Assembly: GCA_964528575.1 (NCBI GenBank)
Contig: CAZGTQ010000421.1
Coordinates: 1 to 12,676, forward strand
Direction of reading: 5' to 3'
Length of the DNA stretch: 12,676 nucleotides
Source of the DNA: CAZGTQ01 sp964528575
GTDB taxonomy: Bacteria; Planctomycetota; UBA1135; GCA-002686595
A program made the translations under genes and the position numbers. Below the pieces are notes generated by a model. That model worked only from the letters and a program-made list of their open reading frames with translations. It was not told where the DNA came from and ran no database searches. Each line of letters opens with the position of its first letter. The stretch's first letter is position 1. Of the stretch, positions 1-7,397 are shown one piece after another.

Positions 1-18
1 GGGCCGCGTGGAGCCGAG

Positions 19-60
19 CTCCCGCGGGGGTCGCCCAGGGATCGACCGAATCCGCGGGAG
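19..60. repeat. Imperfect inverted repeat (stem-loop)
   Basis: Bases 19-27 (CTCCCGCGG) pair perfectly with 52-60 (CCGCGGGAG), extended by a G-T pair 28/51. After a 3-nt bulge (48-50), GGTCG (29-33) pairs with CGACC (43-47), leaving a 9-nt loop. The arm is followed by a short GGCAT/ATGCC repeat (60-64 and 74-78) flanking an A7 run at 68-74, which is unusual in this GC-rich DNA. No U-tract lies 3' of the hairpin on either strand, so it does not look like an intrinsic terminator. I see no gene in 1-196; the region could be a leader or the tail of an element to the left. Confidence 0.5.
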
Positions 61-184
61 GCATGAGAAAAAAATGCCCCCGACCGCCGTTGCGACGCGC
101 TCAGGAACCACTCGTCGCCGGCGTCGCTCACGCGCCCATGCGACGAGGATCCGGGTCGCCGTGAACCCTTGCGCGAGCCGCGCG

Positions 185-190
185 TAGGAT
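185..190 (+). promoter_or_regulatory. Possible -10 box (TAGGAT) close to start codon
   Basis: TAGGAT ends 6 nt before the GTG at 197. The DUF1080 gene has TACGAT with the same 6-nt spacing, and the surrounding bases match (TASGAT-CGGGYC-start). This is the geometry of a -10 element feeding a leaderless or very short-leader transcript. The same bases contain AGGA, which could instead act as a Shine-Dalgarno. No clear -35 is seen. Confidence 0.3.
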
Positions 191-196
191 CGGGTC

Positions 197-895
197 GTGC
201 GTCCGATTCGCGTCCTCGCCGTCCTCGCGCTCGCTGCCGGAGCCGTCGCGCTCGTCGGAGTCGGGATCGCGATCGGGCTGCGTCTGGGCCGCGAGCCGCG
301 CTCGACCTCCGCTCCACCCGTGGCGGCGCGGTCGACCGTGGACTCGGGACGGGACGTCGCTCCGGAGCTCGCGCCGCGCGTTCCCGACGACACTTCCGTA
401 GCCGCCGAGCCCGAGCCGGAGCCGTCTGGCGCCGCTCCGGCCGCCCCGGCCGCCGCCGAGCCGGCTCCGTCCGAATGGAACTTCGACGAGCCGTGGCTGA
501 ACGGCGCGCGTCACGTGCGCACGCCGAACGCGGTGTTCGAGGAGCGCTACCGCGACGCGTCGAGAGCGTTCCTCGAAGCCGAGGCCGAACGGCTTGGCGG
601 CGAGCTCGTTCGCCGCAAGCTCGCGACGCTCGACGCGCGCGAAGCCGCCGGGCTCTACCACGAGCGCGACTTCGACGACCCGGTCGACGTCGACGGCGAC
701 GGCCGCATCGAGCCGGGCGAGGGCGGCTTGGTGATCCGCGGTCGCAGCGGCGACCCGTGGGTGCAGTCGCGCGAGACCGTGCTGCCCGACGGCCGCGTCG
801 TCTCGCACCTCGTCTGGATCCCGGTCGAAGAGCACCCCGAGCTGTACGAGCTCGCCGACGAGTGGCTGTGGCTCGCCGGCCAGCTACCCGACTGA
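197..895 (+). CDS. Membrane-anchored hypothetical protein with EF-hand-like loop
   Basis: 232 aa from a GTG start; AGGA lies 7 nt upstream. Residues 5-30 are a hydrophobic N-terminal anchor or uncleaved signal. Residues 31-92 are a low-complexity Ala/Pro/Glu linker, as expected for a segment crossing the periplasm. The folded part (93-232) is acidic and carries a sequence matching the EF-hand loop pattern DxDxDGxIxxxE at D164-E175, ending in Gly-rich residues. EF-hand-like or dockerin-like calcium loops are common in secreted planctomycete proteins, so calcium binding is a reasonable inference. I do not recognise the C-terminal domain and cannot assign an activity. The gene stands alone and runs convergently toward the spondin gene. 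Confidence 0.75.
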   Translation: MRPIRVLAVLALAAGAVALVGVGIAIGLRLGREPRSTSAPPVAARSTVDSGRDVAPELAPRVPDDTSVAAEPEPEPSGAAPAAPAAAEPAPSEWNFDEPWLNGARHVRTPNAVFEERYRDASRAFLEAEAERLGGELVRRKLATLDAREAAGLYHERDFDDPVDVDGDGRIEPGEGGLVIRGRSGDPWVQSRETVLPDGRVVSHLVWIPVEEHPELYELADEWLWLAGQLPD

Positions 896-912
896 ACGAG
901 CGCGGGCGTCGC

Positions 913-931
913 TTCGAGCGCGCCGCTCGAA
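913..931. terminator. Hairpin between convergent genes, likely bidirectional terminator
   Basis: TTCGAGCG (913-920) and CGCTCGAA (924-931) form a perfect 8-bp stem with a CGC loop. It sits in the 52-nt gap between two convergent stop codons (895 and 948). There is no U-tract, so termination would not be canonical, but the position and symmetry favour a role at both 3' ends. Confidence 0.45.
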
Positions 932-947
932 CCGCGTCGCCGCGCCG

Positions 948-1997
948 CTACGGCACGAGCTGGAACGCCACGGCGTCGGTGAAGGCCGTGACGCCAAGCG
1001 GGTCGAGCTCGAGGATCGCGGCGCTGTGCCACACCGTCAGCCCCGCGAGCTGCGCTTCCGGCACCGGCCCGATCGTCGCGCGCGCTTCGCCGTTGGCGTC
1101 GAGCGTGCCGAACGTCGCGGCGAGCGGCGGCCGGTTCGGGCTCGTCAGCGTCAGGTCGAAGTAGTCGTCGACGACGAGCGGGACCGTCAGACCGCCGAAC
1201 GCGAAGCCGGGCACCGAGCCGGACACGCTCCCGAGGATCAGGTACGGGTCGCCCGCGTGCAGCGACGTCGCGCGCACGTCGAGCGTCACGACGTCGCCCG
1301 CGCCGATCGAGAGCTGCGTCGCGCTCGCCTCGAGGACGGGCTCGAGCAGCTCGAACGTGAACGTGCCGAGCGGCGCGGGTCCGATGATGTGACCGCTCGC
1401 CGCCGTGATCGGAGCGATCGGCTGCGGCGGCGTCGTCAGCGGACCGCCGAGCGCGAACACGTTCGCGTCGCGCGTGCCCGCGTCGTACGGGACGAGATCG
1501 ACGACGATCTCGTCGCGCCAGCCGTTCGCGTCGCGCATCGGCAGGCTCGACACGCCGACGAACCAGTCCGGGCTCGGCCCGATCATCGACGCGAGCGTGA
1601 CGTACGGGAACCCCTGGGCGACGTCGAGCTCGACCACCTTCGACCCGCAGTCCCACACGTCCGTCGACGGCGCGCAGAACCAATACGTCCACGCGTACAC
1701 GGTCCACGCCTTCCCCGCGACGACCTGGGCGGCGACCTCCTGCTGGAGCGCGACCGTCGCGCCGGTCTCGGCCATCTGCTTCACGGCCGCGCTCGCGAGC
1801 GCGCCGGCGTCCCAGAACGAGATGCTCGCGCCGTGGGAGCCGCCGGCGAGCCACGAGAGGTGCGCGTAGTCCGGGAGGAGACCCGGGTGCGTCGCCTCGC
1901 TCCACGTCACGTCGACCGTCAAGCGGTAGCGCGCCACCTGCGCGTCCACGGACGCGGCTGCGCACACGAGCGCGGCCGCCAAGAGCCCCAGCTTCAT
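948..1997 (-). CDS. Secreted spondin-domain protein
   Basis: 349 aa, ATG start, TAG stop. On the minus strand GAGGGAAGA precedes the start at a suitable distance. Residues 1-20 are a Sec signal peptide with probable cleavage after VDAQ. Residues 21-185 match the bacterial spondin N domain: an early RYRLTVDVTWSEATHPG strand, SFWDAGALAS, KQMAETG, and the signature PSPDWFVGVSSLPM (141-154) followed by NGWRDEIVVDL. Spondin domains form a membrane/ECM-binding beta-sandwich in eukaryotes; their role in bacteria is poorly known, probably surface or extracellular adhesion. Residues about 245-349 form a second beta-rich module that resembles the C-terminus of the secreted protein at 10393-11184 (AGDPYLIL, PLVVDDYF, LDANGEA, LAGLTVWHSAA). 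The gene is divergent from the sigma-factor fusion. Confidence 0.85.
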   Translation of the reverse strand: MKLGLLAAALVCAAASVDAQVARYRLTVDVTWSEATHPGLLPDYAHLSWLAGGSHGASISFWDAGALASAAVKQMAETGATVALQQEVAAQVVAGKAWTVYAWTYWFCAPSTDVWDCGSKVVELDVAQGFPYVTLASMIGPSPDWFVGVSSLPMRDANGWRDEIVVDLVPYDAGTRDANVFALGGPLTTPPQPIAPITAASGHIIGPAPLGTFTFELLEPVLEASATQLSIGAGDVVTLDVRATSLHAGDPYLILGSVSGSVPGFAFGGLTVPLVVDDYFDLTLTSPNRPPLAATFGTLDANGEARATIGPVPEAQLAGLTVWHSAAILELDPLGVTAFTDAVAFQLVP

Positions 1998-2074
1998 CGT
2001 CGTCTTCCCTCGAGGTGCCGGTCGGGGAGCCGCGAGCGTAGCGAACCCGCCGCCCCCACGTCCCGCTCGATCTG

Positions 2075-2099
2075 GGACTCGGGCCAGAATTGGGAGTCC
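2075..2099. promoter_or_regulatory. Dyad GGACTC-N13-GAGTCC in divergent promoter region
   Basis: A 6-bp inverted repeat lies 30 nt upstream of the sigma-factor start, in the 132-nt gap shared with the divergent spondin gene. A third related half-site (GACTCC) occurs at 2122-2127, just before the ATG. This could be an operator or an RNA hairpin. The repeat is short and could arise by chance in GC-rich DNA. Confidence 0.2.
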
Positions 2100-2129
2100 G
2101 TTGCGCGCGCGGCGGCATTCCGACTCCAC

Positions 2130-4694
2130 ATGACCGCACCGCTCCCGATCGAGCACGAGCTCCTCGCGCACACCGAATGGATGCGCGCGCTCGCCCGCGG
2201 GCTCGTCCGCGACGCGCACGCCGCCGACGACCTCGTCCAGGAGGCGTGCGTCGTCGCGCTCGAGCGGCCTCCGCGCTCGCTCCCGCACCCGCGCGCCTGG
2301 CTCGCGACGGTGCTGCGCAGCCTCGCACGCCAGCGCGAGCGCGCCGAGTCCCGCCGCGCCGAGCGCGAGCGGCGCGCGCGTGCCGAGCGCGGCGAAGCGC
2401 ACGACGAGGAGGCCGTGCTCGAGCGCGCACGCGCCCACCGCGCGCTCGTCGACGCGGTGCTCGCGCTCGACGACCCGTTCCGCACGGCGCTCCTGCTCCG
2501 TTACTTCGAGGGGCTCGGTCCGCGTGCGATCGCCGAACGGCTCGACGTGCCGCTCGATACCGTGCGCTCGCGGCTGCGGCGCGCGCTCGCGCGCTTGCGC
2601 GAGAAGCTCGAGCGCGAGAGCGGCGGCGAGCGCGCGACCTGGCTCGGCGCGCTCGCGCCGCTGCTCGCCGACGCGCGGCACGCGGCGCCCGGCACAGCGC
2701 TCGCGGCGCTCGCGATCTCGACGAAGGTGGCCGTCGCGGCCGGCGCCGTCGTCGCGCTCGCGCTCGCGGCCGCGACCTGGCTCGTGTGGCCGGGCGGCCC
2801 GGCGCCGCCTTCCGCTCCGCTCGGCCCCGTCGCCGTTCCCGCGGCGCCGCCGCGCGACGCGCGAGTCGAGGCCGAGCCGGCGGTCGGCGCGCGGGCCGAA
2901 GCGGGGGAGCGAGCGCCCGCGGCCGCGCCTGACGCGCCCACGCCCGCGGCCGCTGCCGAGGACGCAAGGACAGCCACCGTGCGCGGCGTCGTGCTCCTCG
3001 CCGGCGGCGCGCCCGCCGGCGCGGTCGCGCTCGCCTTCGTCCCGTCCTCGGGCGCGCCGCAGCCGTTCGCGAGCGACGCGGACGGCCACTTCGAAGCCGT
3101 CGTCGCGCGCGCCGCGGGCGCGGTGCACGACGACGACGAGCGGCTCGCGACGCTGCTCGCCGGCGACGTCGTGCCCGAGCTCGAGCGCGAGCTCGTCGTC
3201 GTCGTCGCGCCGGCGCGCGTCGTATCGGGACGGGTCGTCGACCCCGCGGGGCGGCCGCTCGCGGGCGCGCGCGTCGCGTGGCGCGTGCCGCGCGACGTGC
3301 AGCGCGAGATCGGGCGCGTTCTCGATGCGTCGCGCGAGGTCGAGCACCGAGCGCGCGCGGCCGACGACGGGAGCTTCGCGCTCGGCGCCGTGCCGGCGCT
3401 CCCCGACGCGCGGCTCGTCACGACGCACCCCGGCTACGCGGACGACGAGCGCGCGGTCGGCGGGGTGGACGAAGCGCGCGTGCTCGTCGTGCTCGCGCCG
3501 CTCGTCGCGGTCGAGGGCGAGGTCGCGGGCGTCGTCGTCGACGCGGACGGCCGCCCGGTCGCGGGAGCTCGCGTCGCGGCGGGCGCGACGATCGTGCGCA
3601 CGGACGCGCTCGGCCACTTCGTGCTCGACGCATCGGCGCTCGACGGGGTGGACGAGCTCGTCGCCGCGCACCCGGGCGCGCGGCCGGGCGTCGCGACGCG
3701 CGACGGTGCCGCGTGGCCGCCGTTCGTGCGCTTGCAGCTCGGCCCGCCGGCGCTCGCGCTCGCGGGGCGCGTCGTCGACGGGCGCGGCGCGCCGCGCGCC
3801 GGCGTACGCGTGTGGCTCGCGGATCCGACCGTGCTCGGCGTCGAGGGCGAGTCGCCCGCGGTGCTCGAGAGCGTGCTCGCCGGCGCGCGCGCGAAGGCCG
3901 CGGTCGAGGAGGCGGGGGAGTCGCTCGCGGCGACGCCGAACGCGCTGTGGTCGTGGAGCACGACGGACGCGGACGGCGCGTTCCGGCTCGAGGGTCTGCT
4001 CGCGCGCGACTACGTCGTGCGCGCGCTCGACGAGGGGACGCTCGCTCTCGCCGAGACGGCTCCGCACGCGGCGGGCGGCCCCGCGCTGGAGATCGAGCTC
4101 GCGCGCGGCGGGATCGTGCTCGCGGGCCGCGTCGTGACGAGCGCGGGCGACCCGGTGGCGGGCGCGGCGGTGCGCGCGACGCGTCGCGCGTTCCGCGTTC
4201 GGCCGAGCGGCGAGCGGACGGTCTCGTGGGACGTCGACGGGCCGGAGGCGACGGCGGACATCGACGGGCGCTTCGAGCTCGGTCCGGTTGCGTTCTCGTC
4301 GGCGGCGCCCGACGAGCTCGCGCTGCTCGTCCGCGGTCCCCGCGTGAGCGGCGCGCGCGTGCTGCTCGCGGACGCCGGCGCTCCCGCGGAGCTCGAGATC
4401 GTGCTCGAGCCGCGCGCGGACGCGGGGCGCGGCCACGTGCAGGTGATCGTCGCCGACCCCGAGCGCGTCGACGCGTTCGAGCTGCGGGACACGACGGGCG
4501 CGCCGGTGCCGCTCGTGCTGCGCCGCGGCGGCTACGCGCGCGGCCTCGAGCGCGCCGAGGTCGCCCTGGGGCGCTCGCTCGTGCTCTCGGCGCCCTCCGG
4601 CGACTGGGACCTCGTGCTGCTGCGCGCCGGCGTCGCCCTCGAGCGCATCGCGCTCGCTCTCGCGCCGGACGAGCTCGTCACCGTGCGCCGCTGA
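2130..4694 (+). CDS. ECF sigma factor fused to TM anchor and carboxypeptidase-regulatory-like repeats
   Basis: 854 aa. Residues 10-75 are sigma region 2 (DAHAADDLVQEA, 28-39). Residues 105-162 are sigma region 4 with its helix-turn-helix (LLLRYFEGLGPRAIAERLDV, then DTVRSRLRRALARLREKL). A linker containing WLGALAPLLADARH leads to one transmembrane helix (about 197-219). An Ala/Pro-rich spacer (221-281) precedes five copies of a carboxypeptidase-regulatory-like motif, GxVxDxxGxPxAGAxV, near 282, 365, 465, 544 and 664. The sigma part must be cytoplasmic and the repeats probably lie outside the membrane, making a one-chain sensor and transcription factor. Planctomycete ECF sigmas with C-terminal extensions are known. 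The ATG at 2130 was chosen because it starts just before sigma region 2; the Shine-Dalgarno is weak. The 3' end overlaps the convergent gene by 17 nt. Confidence 0.88.
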   Translation: MTAPLPIEHELLAHTEWMRALARGLVRDAHAADDLVQEACVVALERPPRSLPHPRAWLATVLRSLARQRERAESRRAERERRARAERGEAHDEEAVLERARAHRALVDAVLALDDPFRTALLLRYFEGLGPRAIAERLDVPLDTVRSRLRRALARLREKLERESGGERATWLGALAPLLADARHAAPGTALAALAISTKVAVAAGAVVALALAAATWLVWPGGPAPPSAPLGPVAVPAAPPRDARVEAEPAVGARAEAGERAPAAAPDAPTPAAAAEDARTATVRGVVLLAGGAPAGAVALAFVPSSGAPQPFASDADGHFEAVVARAAGAVHDDDERLATLLAGDVVPELERELVVVVAPARVVSGRVVDPAGRPLAGARVAWRVPRDVQREIGRVLDASREVEHRARAADDGSFALGAVPALPDARLVTTHPGYADDERAVGGVDEARVLVVLAPLVAVEGEVAGVVVDADGRPVAGARVAAGATIVRTDALGHFVLDASALDGVDELVAAHPGARPGVATRDGAAWPPFVRLQLGPPALALAGRVVDGRGAPRAGVRVWLADPTVLGVEGESPAVLESVLAGARAKAAVEEAGESLAATPNALWSWSTTDADGAFRLEGLLARDYVVRALDEGTLALAETAPHAAGGPALEIELARGGIVLAGRVVTSAGDPVAGAAVRATRRAFRVRPSGERTVSWDVDGPEATADIDGRFELGPVAFSSAAPDELALLVRGPRVSGARVLLADAGAPAELEIVLEPRADAGRGHVQVIVADPERVDAFELRDTTGAPVPLVLRRGGYARGLERAEVALGRSLVLSAPSGDWDLVLLRAGVALERIALALAPDELVTVRR

Positions 4695-4890
4695 GCGGCC
4701 GCCGGCCGAGCAGCCAGACGGACGCGACGAGCAAGAGCATCGCCGGCGCCAGCACGACGAGGGCGAAGAGGCCCCAGAAGAACGGCGCGCTCCACAGCAC
4801 GAGGAACGCGAGACCGCACGCGATCGGCGAAACGGGCACCGCGAGCGCCGCAACGGCGAGGAGCGCTCCGCGCAATGTGCTCGCGATCAT
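4678..4890 (-). CDS. Small two-TM membrane protein
   Basis: 70 aa of almost entirely hydrophobic sequence with two predicted membrane segments (about 5-32 and 36-62) separated by SAPFFWG, and a basic C-terminus (GRRPLSGAR). The ATG start overlaps the stop codon of the interrupted paralogue B as TGATG, with AGGA just upstream, so translation is probably coupled. It is the last gene of the minus-strand unit 4678-7167. I recognise no family. Its 3' end overlaps the convergent sigma-factor gene by 17 nt. Confidence 0.65.
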   Translation of the reverse strand: MIASTLRGALLAVAALAVPVSPIACGLAFLVLWSAPFFWGLFALVVLAPAMLLLVASVWLLGRRPLSGAR

Positions 4891-5408
4891 CACGGTCCTG
4901 GGGCGCCGAGCCGCCGGCGCGCGGCGCGATCGACGCGAAAGAGCAGCTCCGCGTGCACGATCCCCGCGGGCAGCGCGACGACGAACGCGCTCGCGTACGC
5001 CGCGAGCGCGAGGAACGGCGCGAAGAAGAGCAGCGACGCGGCCTGGGCGAGCGCTCCGTCGTCGCCTTCCTAGTCGAGGCCGCCGGCGACCAGGCATGGG
5101 ACGCCGACGAACGTCGCGCCGATCAGTGCGACGATCAGCGGGAGCAGGAAGCCGACGAGCACGCGCTGATGTGGTGCCGACCACTTGGCGGGCGAGGGGA
5201 GAGCGGCGCTCGCCAGTGCGCTCGAGACGAGGACGAGCGGCGCGACCAGCCACGTGCCGTCGCGAACGGCGAGCGCGGCGGACCAGACGACGCCGAGGGC
5301 CGCCCCGACGAGCAGCGCGCGCAACCGGTCGCTCTTCACGCGCTCGACGATACGCGCTCGCCGCCGATCCGTCGACCGCAGCGTCGGAGCCGTGTTGGCC
5401 GACGTCAC
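4890..5408 (-). pseudogene. Multi-TM protein B, paralogue of its upstream neighbour, interrupted by in-frame TAG
   Basis: The frame starts at GTG 5408, overlapping the stop of protein A as GTGA; GTG at 5411 and 5339 are alternatives. It runs 112 codons to TAG at 5070-5072. The same frame then continues without another stop for 59 codons to TGA at 4890-4892. Both halves match protein A: ALLVG..LG.VWSALA and PSPAKWSAPHQRVL before the TAG, and ALPAGIVHAELLFRVDRAARRR after it. At the break, A reads Asp-Trp(TGG)-Glu and B reads Asp-TAG-Glu, so one G-to-A change of the Trp codon explains the stop. The product would be a four-TM membrane protein of unknown function. If the stop is real, the truncated 112-aa form keeps only about two to three TM segments. 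Other explanations are sequencing error or amber read-through. Confidence 0.7.
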
Positions 5409-5848
5409 CACGAGCCCGCGTCCGCTGCGCGCCGCCGCGCCGCGCGGTCGAGGCGGTAGATGAGCTCGACGTGCAGGACGGCCGCAGGCAGGACGATCGC
5501 GAGCGGCGCGACGTGGAGCAGCAGCTCCGGCAACGTACCGAGGATCTGGCCGAGTGCTTCCCAATCGACCGCGCCCATAGCGCCGAACGCGATTCCGACG
5601 AGGACGACGAAGCTCGTCACGAGCACGCCGACCAGCAGCGCGAAGCCTGCGCCTGCGAGGACGCGCTGGTGCGGAGCGGACCATCGCGCCGGCGCCGGGA
5701 GCGCCCAGCTCGCGACCACGATCGACGTCCACACGATCGGGAACGCGAACACGTCGGTGGCCGACGCCGCTAGCGCGGACCACACGAGGCCGAGGAGCGT
5801 TCCCACGAGCAGCGCGCGCTCGTGATGGTTCCCCGCGTCCGCTGTCAA
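5405..5848 (-). CDS. Multi-TM membrane protein A, unknown family
   Basis: 147 aa with about four membrane segments (near 12-30, 35-51, 65-90 and 108-128), the motif ALPAPARWSAPHQRVL between segments 2 and 3, and a basic C-terminal RLDRAARRR that is probably cytoplasmic. The chosen TTG start (5848) overlaps the TGA of the upstream DUF1080 gene, and the stop overlaps the GTG of paralogue B, so the genes look translationally coupled. The TTG start is not certain, but no better start lies nearby. A and B are clearly related throughout, so they arose by tandem duplication. I do not recognise the family; transport or envelope functions are possible but not shown. Confidence 0.7.
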   Translation of the reverse strand: MTADAGNHHERALLVGTLLGLVWSALAASATDVFAFPIVWTSIVVASWALPAPARWSAPHQRVLAGAGFALLVGVLVTSFVVLVGIAFGAMGAVDWEALGQILGTLPELLLHVAPLAIVLPAAVLHVELIYRLDRAARRRAADAGSW

Positions 5849-7167
5849 CCGTCCTCCCGCTCGAGGGGGCGGATGCGCAGCGCGCGCAAGCGCACCGGGT
5901 CGCTGTGGCCGGCGAGGCCGAAGTGGCCGCTCGTGCGCGTGCGGCCCGTGAAACGCTCGAGCGGGACCATCGCTTCGGTCGTTGCCGACACGTCCGCGTC
6001 GACGATGCGCGTGCCATTGAGCTCGACCGCGATGCGCGGGCCGCGCACCGTGACGCGCTGGTGGTTCCACGTGCCCGTCGGACGCAAGTAGCCGCGGTGC
6101 GCTGCGACCTGACCGTAGACCGAGCCGTGGTATTGCCGCGGGTCGAGGGTCGCGTACTTCGGGTGCGCGTCGTCGAGCACCTGCAGCTCGCACATGCCGA
6201 CGTACGCCGCGTCGCCCGCGCCCGGATAGCGGATCGCCAGGCCGTTGTTGCCGCCCGGCGGGAGCAGGAAGTCGAGCTCGAGCTCGAAGTCGTCGTACTC
6301 GGCGAGCGTGTAGATCGTCCCGCCGCTGCCGGGCTTGCACACGAGCGCGCCGTCCTCGACCGTCCAGCCGTCGGTCGCGCCCGCCCAGCCGGCGAAGCTC
6401 GCGCCGTCGAAGATCGGCTCGAAGCCGGGGCCGCTCTTCGCGCGCAGGAGCGCGTTCGCCTCGTCCGGCTCGACGTCGCGCACGACGACGTCGCGCCAGC
6501 GGATCTCGCCGCCGTGCGTCTGGAGCTGGAGCGGCCCCCGCGCCGGGATCGGGAGCGAGCGATCGAAATAGTTCTCCAGCCGTGCGTGGTCGACGACGAG
6601 CGCGTCGTTCAGCCACACGCTCACGCGCTCGCCGACCATCAGGACGCGCAGCGCGTTCCACGCGCCGAACGGCCGGTCCGCGTGCACGAGCGGGTCCTTG
6701 CCCGCGGAGCCCGGACTGTTGTTCCACAGACCGCCCGAGCCGTGCTGCGCGCCGATGTTCCATTTCCCGCCGGCCTCGGTCGTATCCCAGATCTGCACTT
6801 GCGGACAACCGCGCAGGTACACGCCGCTGTCGGCCCCCGCGACCGTGCGGTACTCGAGCCGCAGCTCGAAGTCGCCGAGCTGCCCTTCGCTCGTCAGGTA
6901 GAGCCCTTCGCCGTCGTTGACGAGCTCGCCGTTCTCGACGCGCCAGTGCGCGCTCAAGTCGGCGAGGCTCGCGCGCTTCTTCGCCGCGAGCTCTTCGGTA
7001 GCGAGCGCCTGCCACGCGCGCGGGTCCTCGGTCGCCGCGCCCCACCAGCCGTCGAGCGTGCGGCCGTCGAAGAGCGGACGGAAGCCGGTGTCCTGCGCGG
7101 CGAGCTGCTGGGCGAGCAGGGCGGACAGCGCGGCGGCGCACGCGGGCGCGGAGAGCGGGATGCGCAT
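5845..7167 (-). CDS. Secreted protein with two DUF1080 (3-keto-disaccharide hydrolase-like) domains
   Basis: 440 aa. Residues 1-25 are a Sec signal peptide (cleavage likely after QLAAQ). Domain 1 spans about 28-232 and domain 2 about 248-437; each starts with the family hallmark (FRPLFDGRTLDGW at 29-41, FEPIFDGASFAGW at 249-261). Each also has the LamG-like core strands: SGVYLRG with VQIWDT in the first, NGLAIRYPG with CELQVLDD in the second, and GHFGLAGHSDPVRLRALRI near the end. Members of this family act on 3-keto-glycosides or bind polysaccharide and are greatly expanded in Planctomycetota, so periplasmic or extracellular glycan breakdown is likely. Two domains in one chain suggest avidity or a split catalytic/binding role. 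ATG 7167 was chosen because it begins the signal peptide. First gene of the minus-strand unit. Confidence 0.88.
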   Translation of the reverse strand: MRIPLSAPACAAALSALLAQQLAAQDTGFRPLFDGRTLDGWWGAATEDPRAWQALATEELAAKKRASLADLSAHWRVENGELVNDGEGLYLTSEGQLGDFELRLEYRTVAGADSGVYLRGCPQVQIWDTTEAGGKWNIGAQHGSGGLWNNSPGSAGKDPLVHADRPFGAWNALRVLMVGERVSVWLNDALVVDHARLENYFDRSLPIPARGPLQLQTHGGEIRWRDVVVRDVEPDEANALLRAKSGPGFEPIFDGASFAGWAGATDGWTVEDGALVCKPGSGGTIYTLAEYDDFELELDFLLPPGGNNGLAIRYPGAGDAAYVGMCELQVLDDAHPKYATLDPRQYHGSVYGQVAAHRGYLRPTGTWNHQRVTVRGPRIAVELNGTRIVDADVSATTEAMVPLERFTGRTRTSGHFGLAGHSDPVRLRALRIRPLEREDG

Positions 7168-7173
7168 GGCCCG

Positions 7174-7179
7174 ATCGTA
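7174..7179 (-). promoter_or_regulatory. Possible -10 box (TACGAT) near DUF1080 start
   Basis: On the minus strand TACGAT is followed by CGGGCC and then the ATG at 7167, giving 6 nt between box and start. The gene at 197 shows the same arrangement (TAGGAT-CGGGTC-GTG). There is no good Shine-Dalgarno, which fits a leaderless transcript. No convincing -35 is visible. Confidence 0.3.
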
Positions 7180-7253
7180 GCCGGAGCGCGACGGACCGCT
7201 CGGCACCGGATCTGCTGAGCCCCCTATCGGACCGCGGCGCGGGAGCGTAGAAA

Positions 7254-7397
7254 TCTGCGCGTTTTCCTCGCGATGCCGCCCGAGCGCCGTTCGCGCGCAG
7301 AGGTCCAGCCGACGTTCCGGCCACGACGACCGGGAGGGGCTGCGGCGCCGAGGAGCTCCAGGCAGGAATCGGTCGGCGGCTGCCCTCCGCGAAGGAG
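7254..7397 (+). promoter_or_regulatory. Structured leader of the symporter gene with ribosome-binding-site masking
   Basis: TCTGCGCG (7254-7261) pairs with CGCGCAGA (7294-7301). Further on, GGAGGG (7333-7338) can pair with CCCTCC (7383-7388), enclosing CGCCGA/TCGGCG (7346-7351 with 7373-7378). The same CTCC (7385-7388) can instead pair with GGAG (7394-7397) of the Shine-Dalgarno through a GCGAA loop. The two pairings exclude each other, which is the logic of a translational switch. The stretch also holds GCGCCGAGGAGC and CAGGCAGGAA, resembling the conserved core of glycine riboswitches, but the P2 and P3 arms of that aptamer are missing. Regulation is therefore inferred, not shown. Confidence 0.35.
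7392..7397 (+). promoter_or_regulatory. Strong Shine-Dalgarno deciding a TTG start
   Basis: AAGGAG lies 8 nt before TTG 7406 and 14 nt before the next in-frame candidate, GTG 7412. The spacing supports the TTG. Confidence 0.7.

Noticed and set aside
68..74. A7 tract as the U-run of a minus-strand terminator
   Set aside because: Read on the minus strand the T-run comes before the strong stem rather than after it.
4696..4708. CGGCC/GGCCG hairpin after the sigma-factor stop as a terminator
   Set aside because: The stem has only five pairs, there is no U-tract, and it lies inside the convergent small membrane-protein gene.
2000..4853. Very long open frames antisense to the sigma-factor fusion
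   Set aside because: They are Arg/Ala/Asp-rich low-complexity translations produced by GC-rich codon bias on the other strand; only the spondin end of one of them (948-1997) is a real protein.
5070..5072. TAG as pyrrolysine
   Set aside because: The intact paralogue has Trp at this position, the protein is not a methylamine methyltransferase, and pyrrolysine systems are not expected in this lineage.
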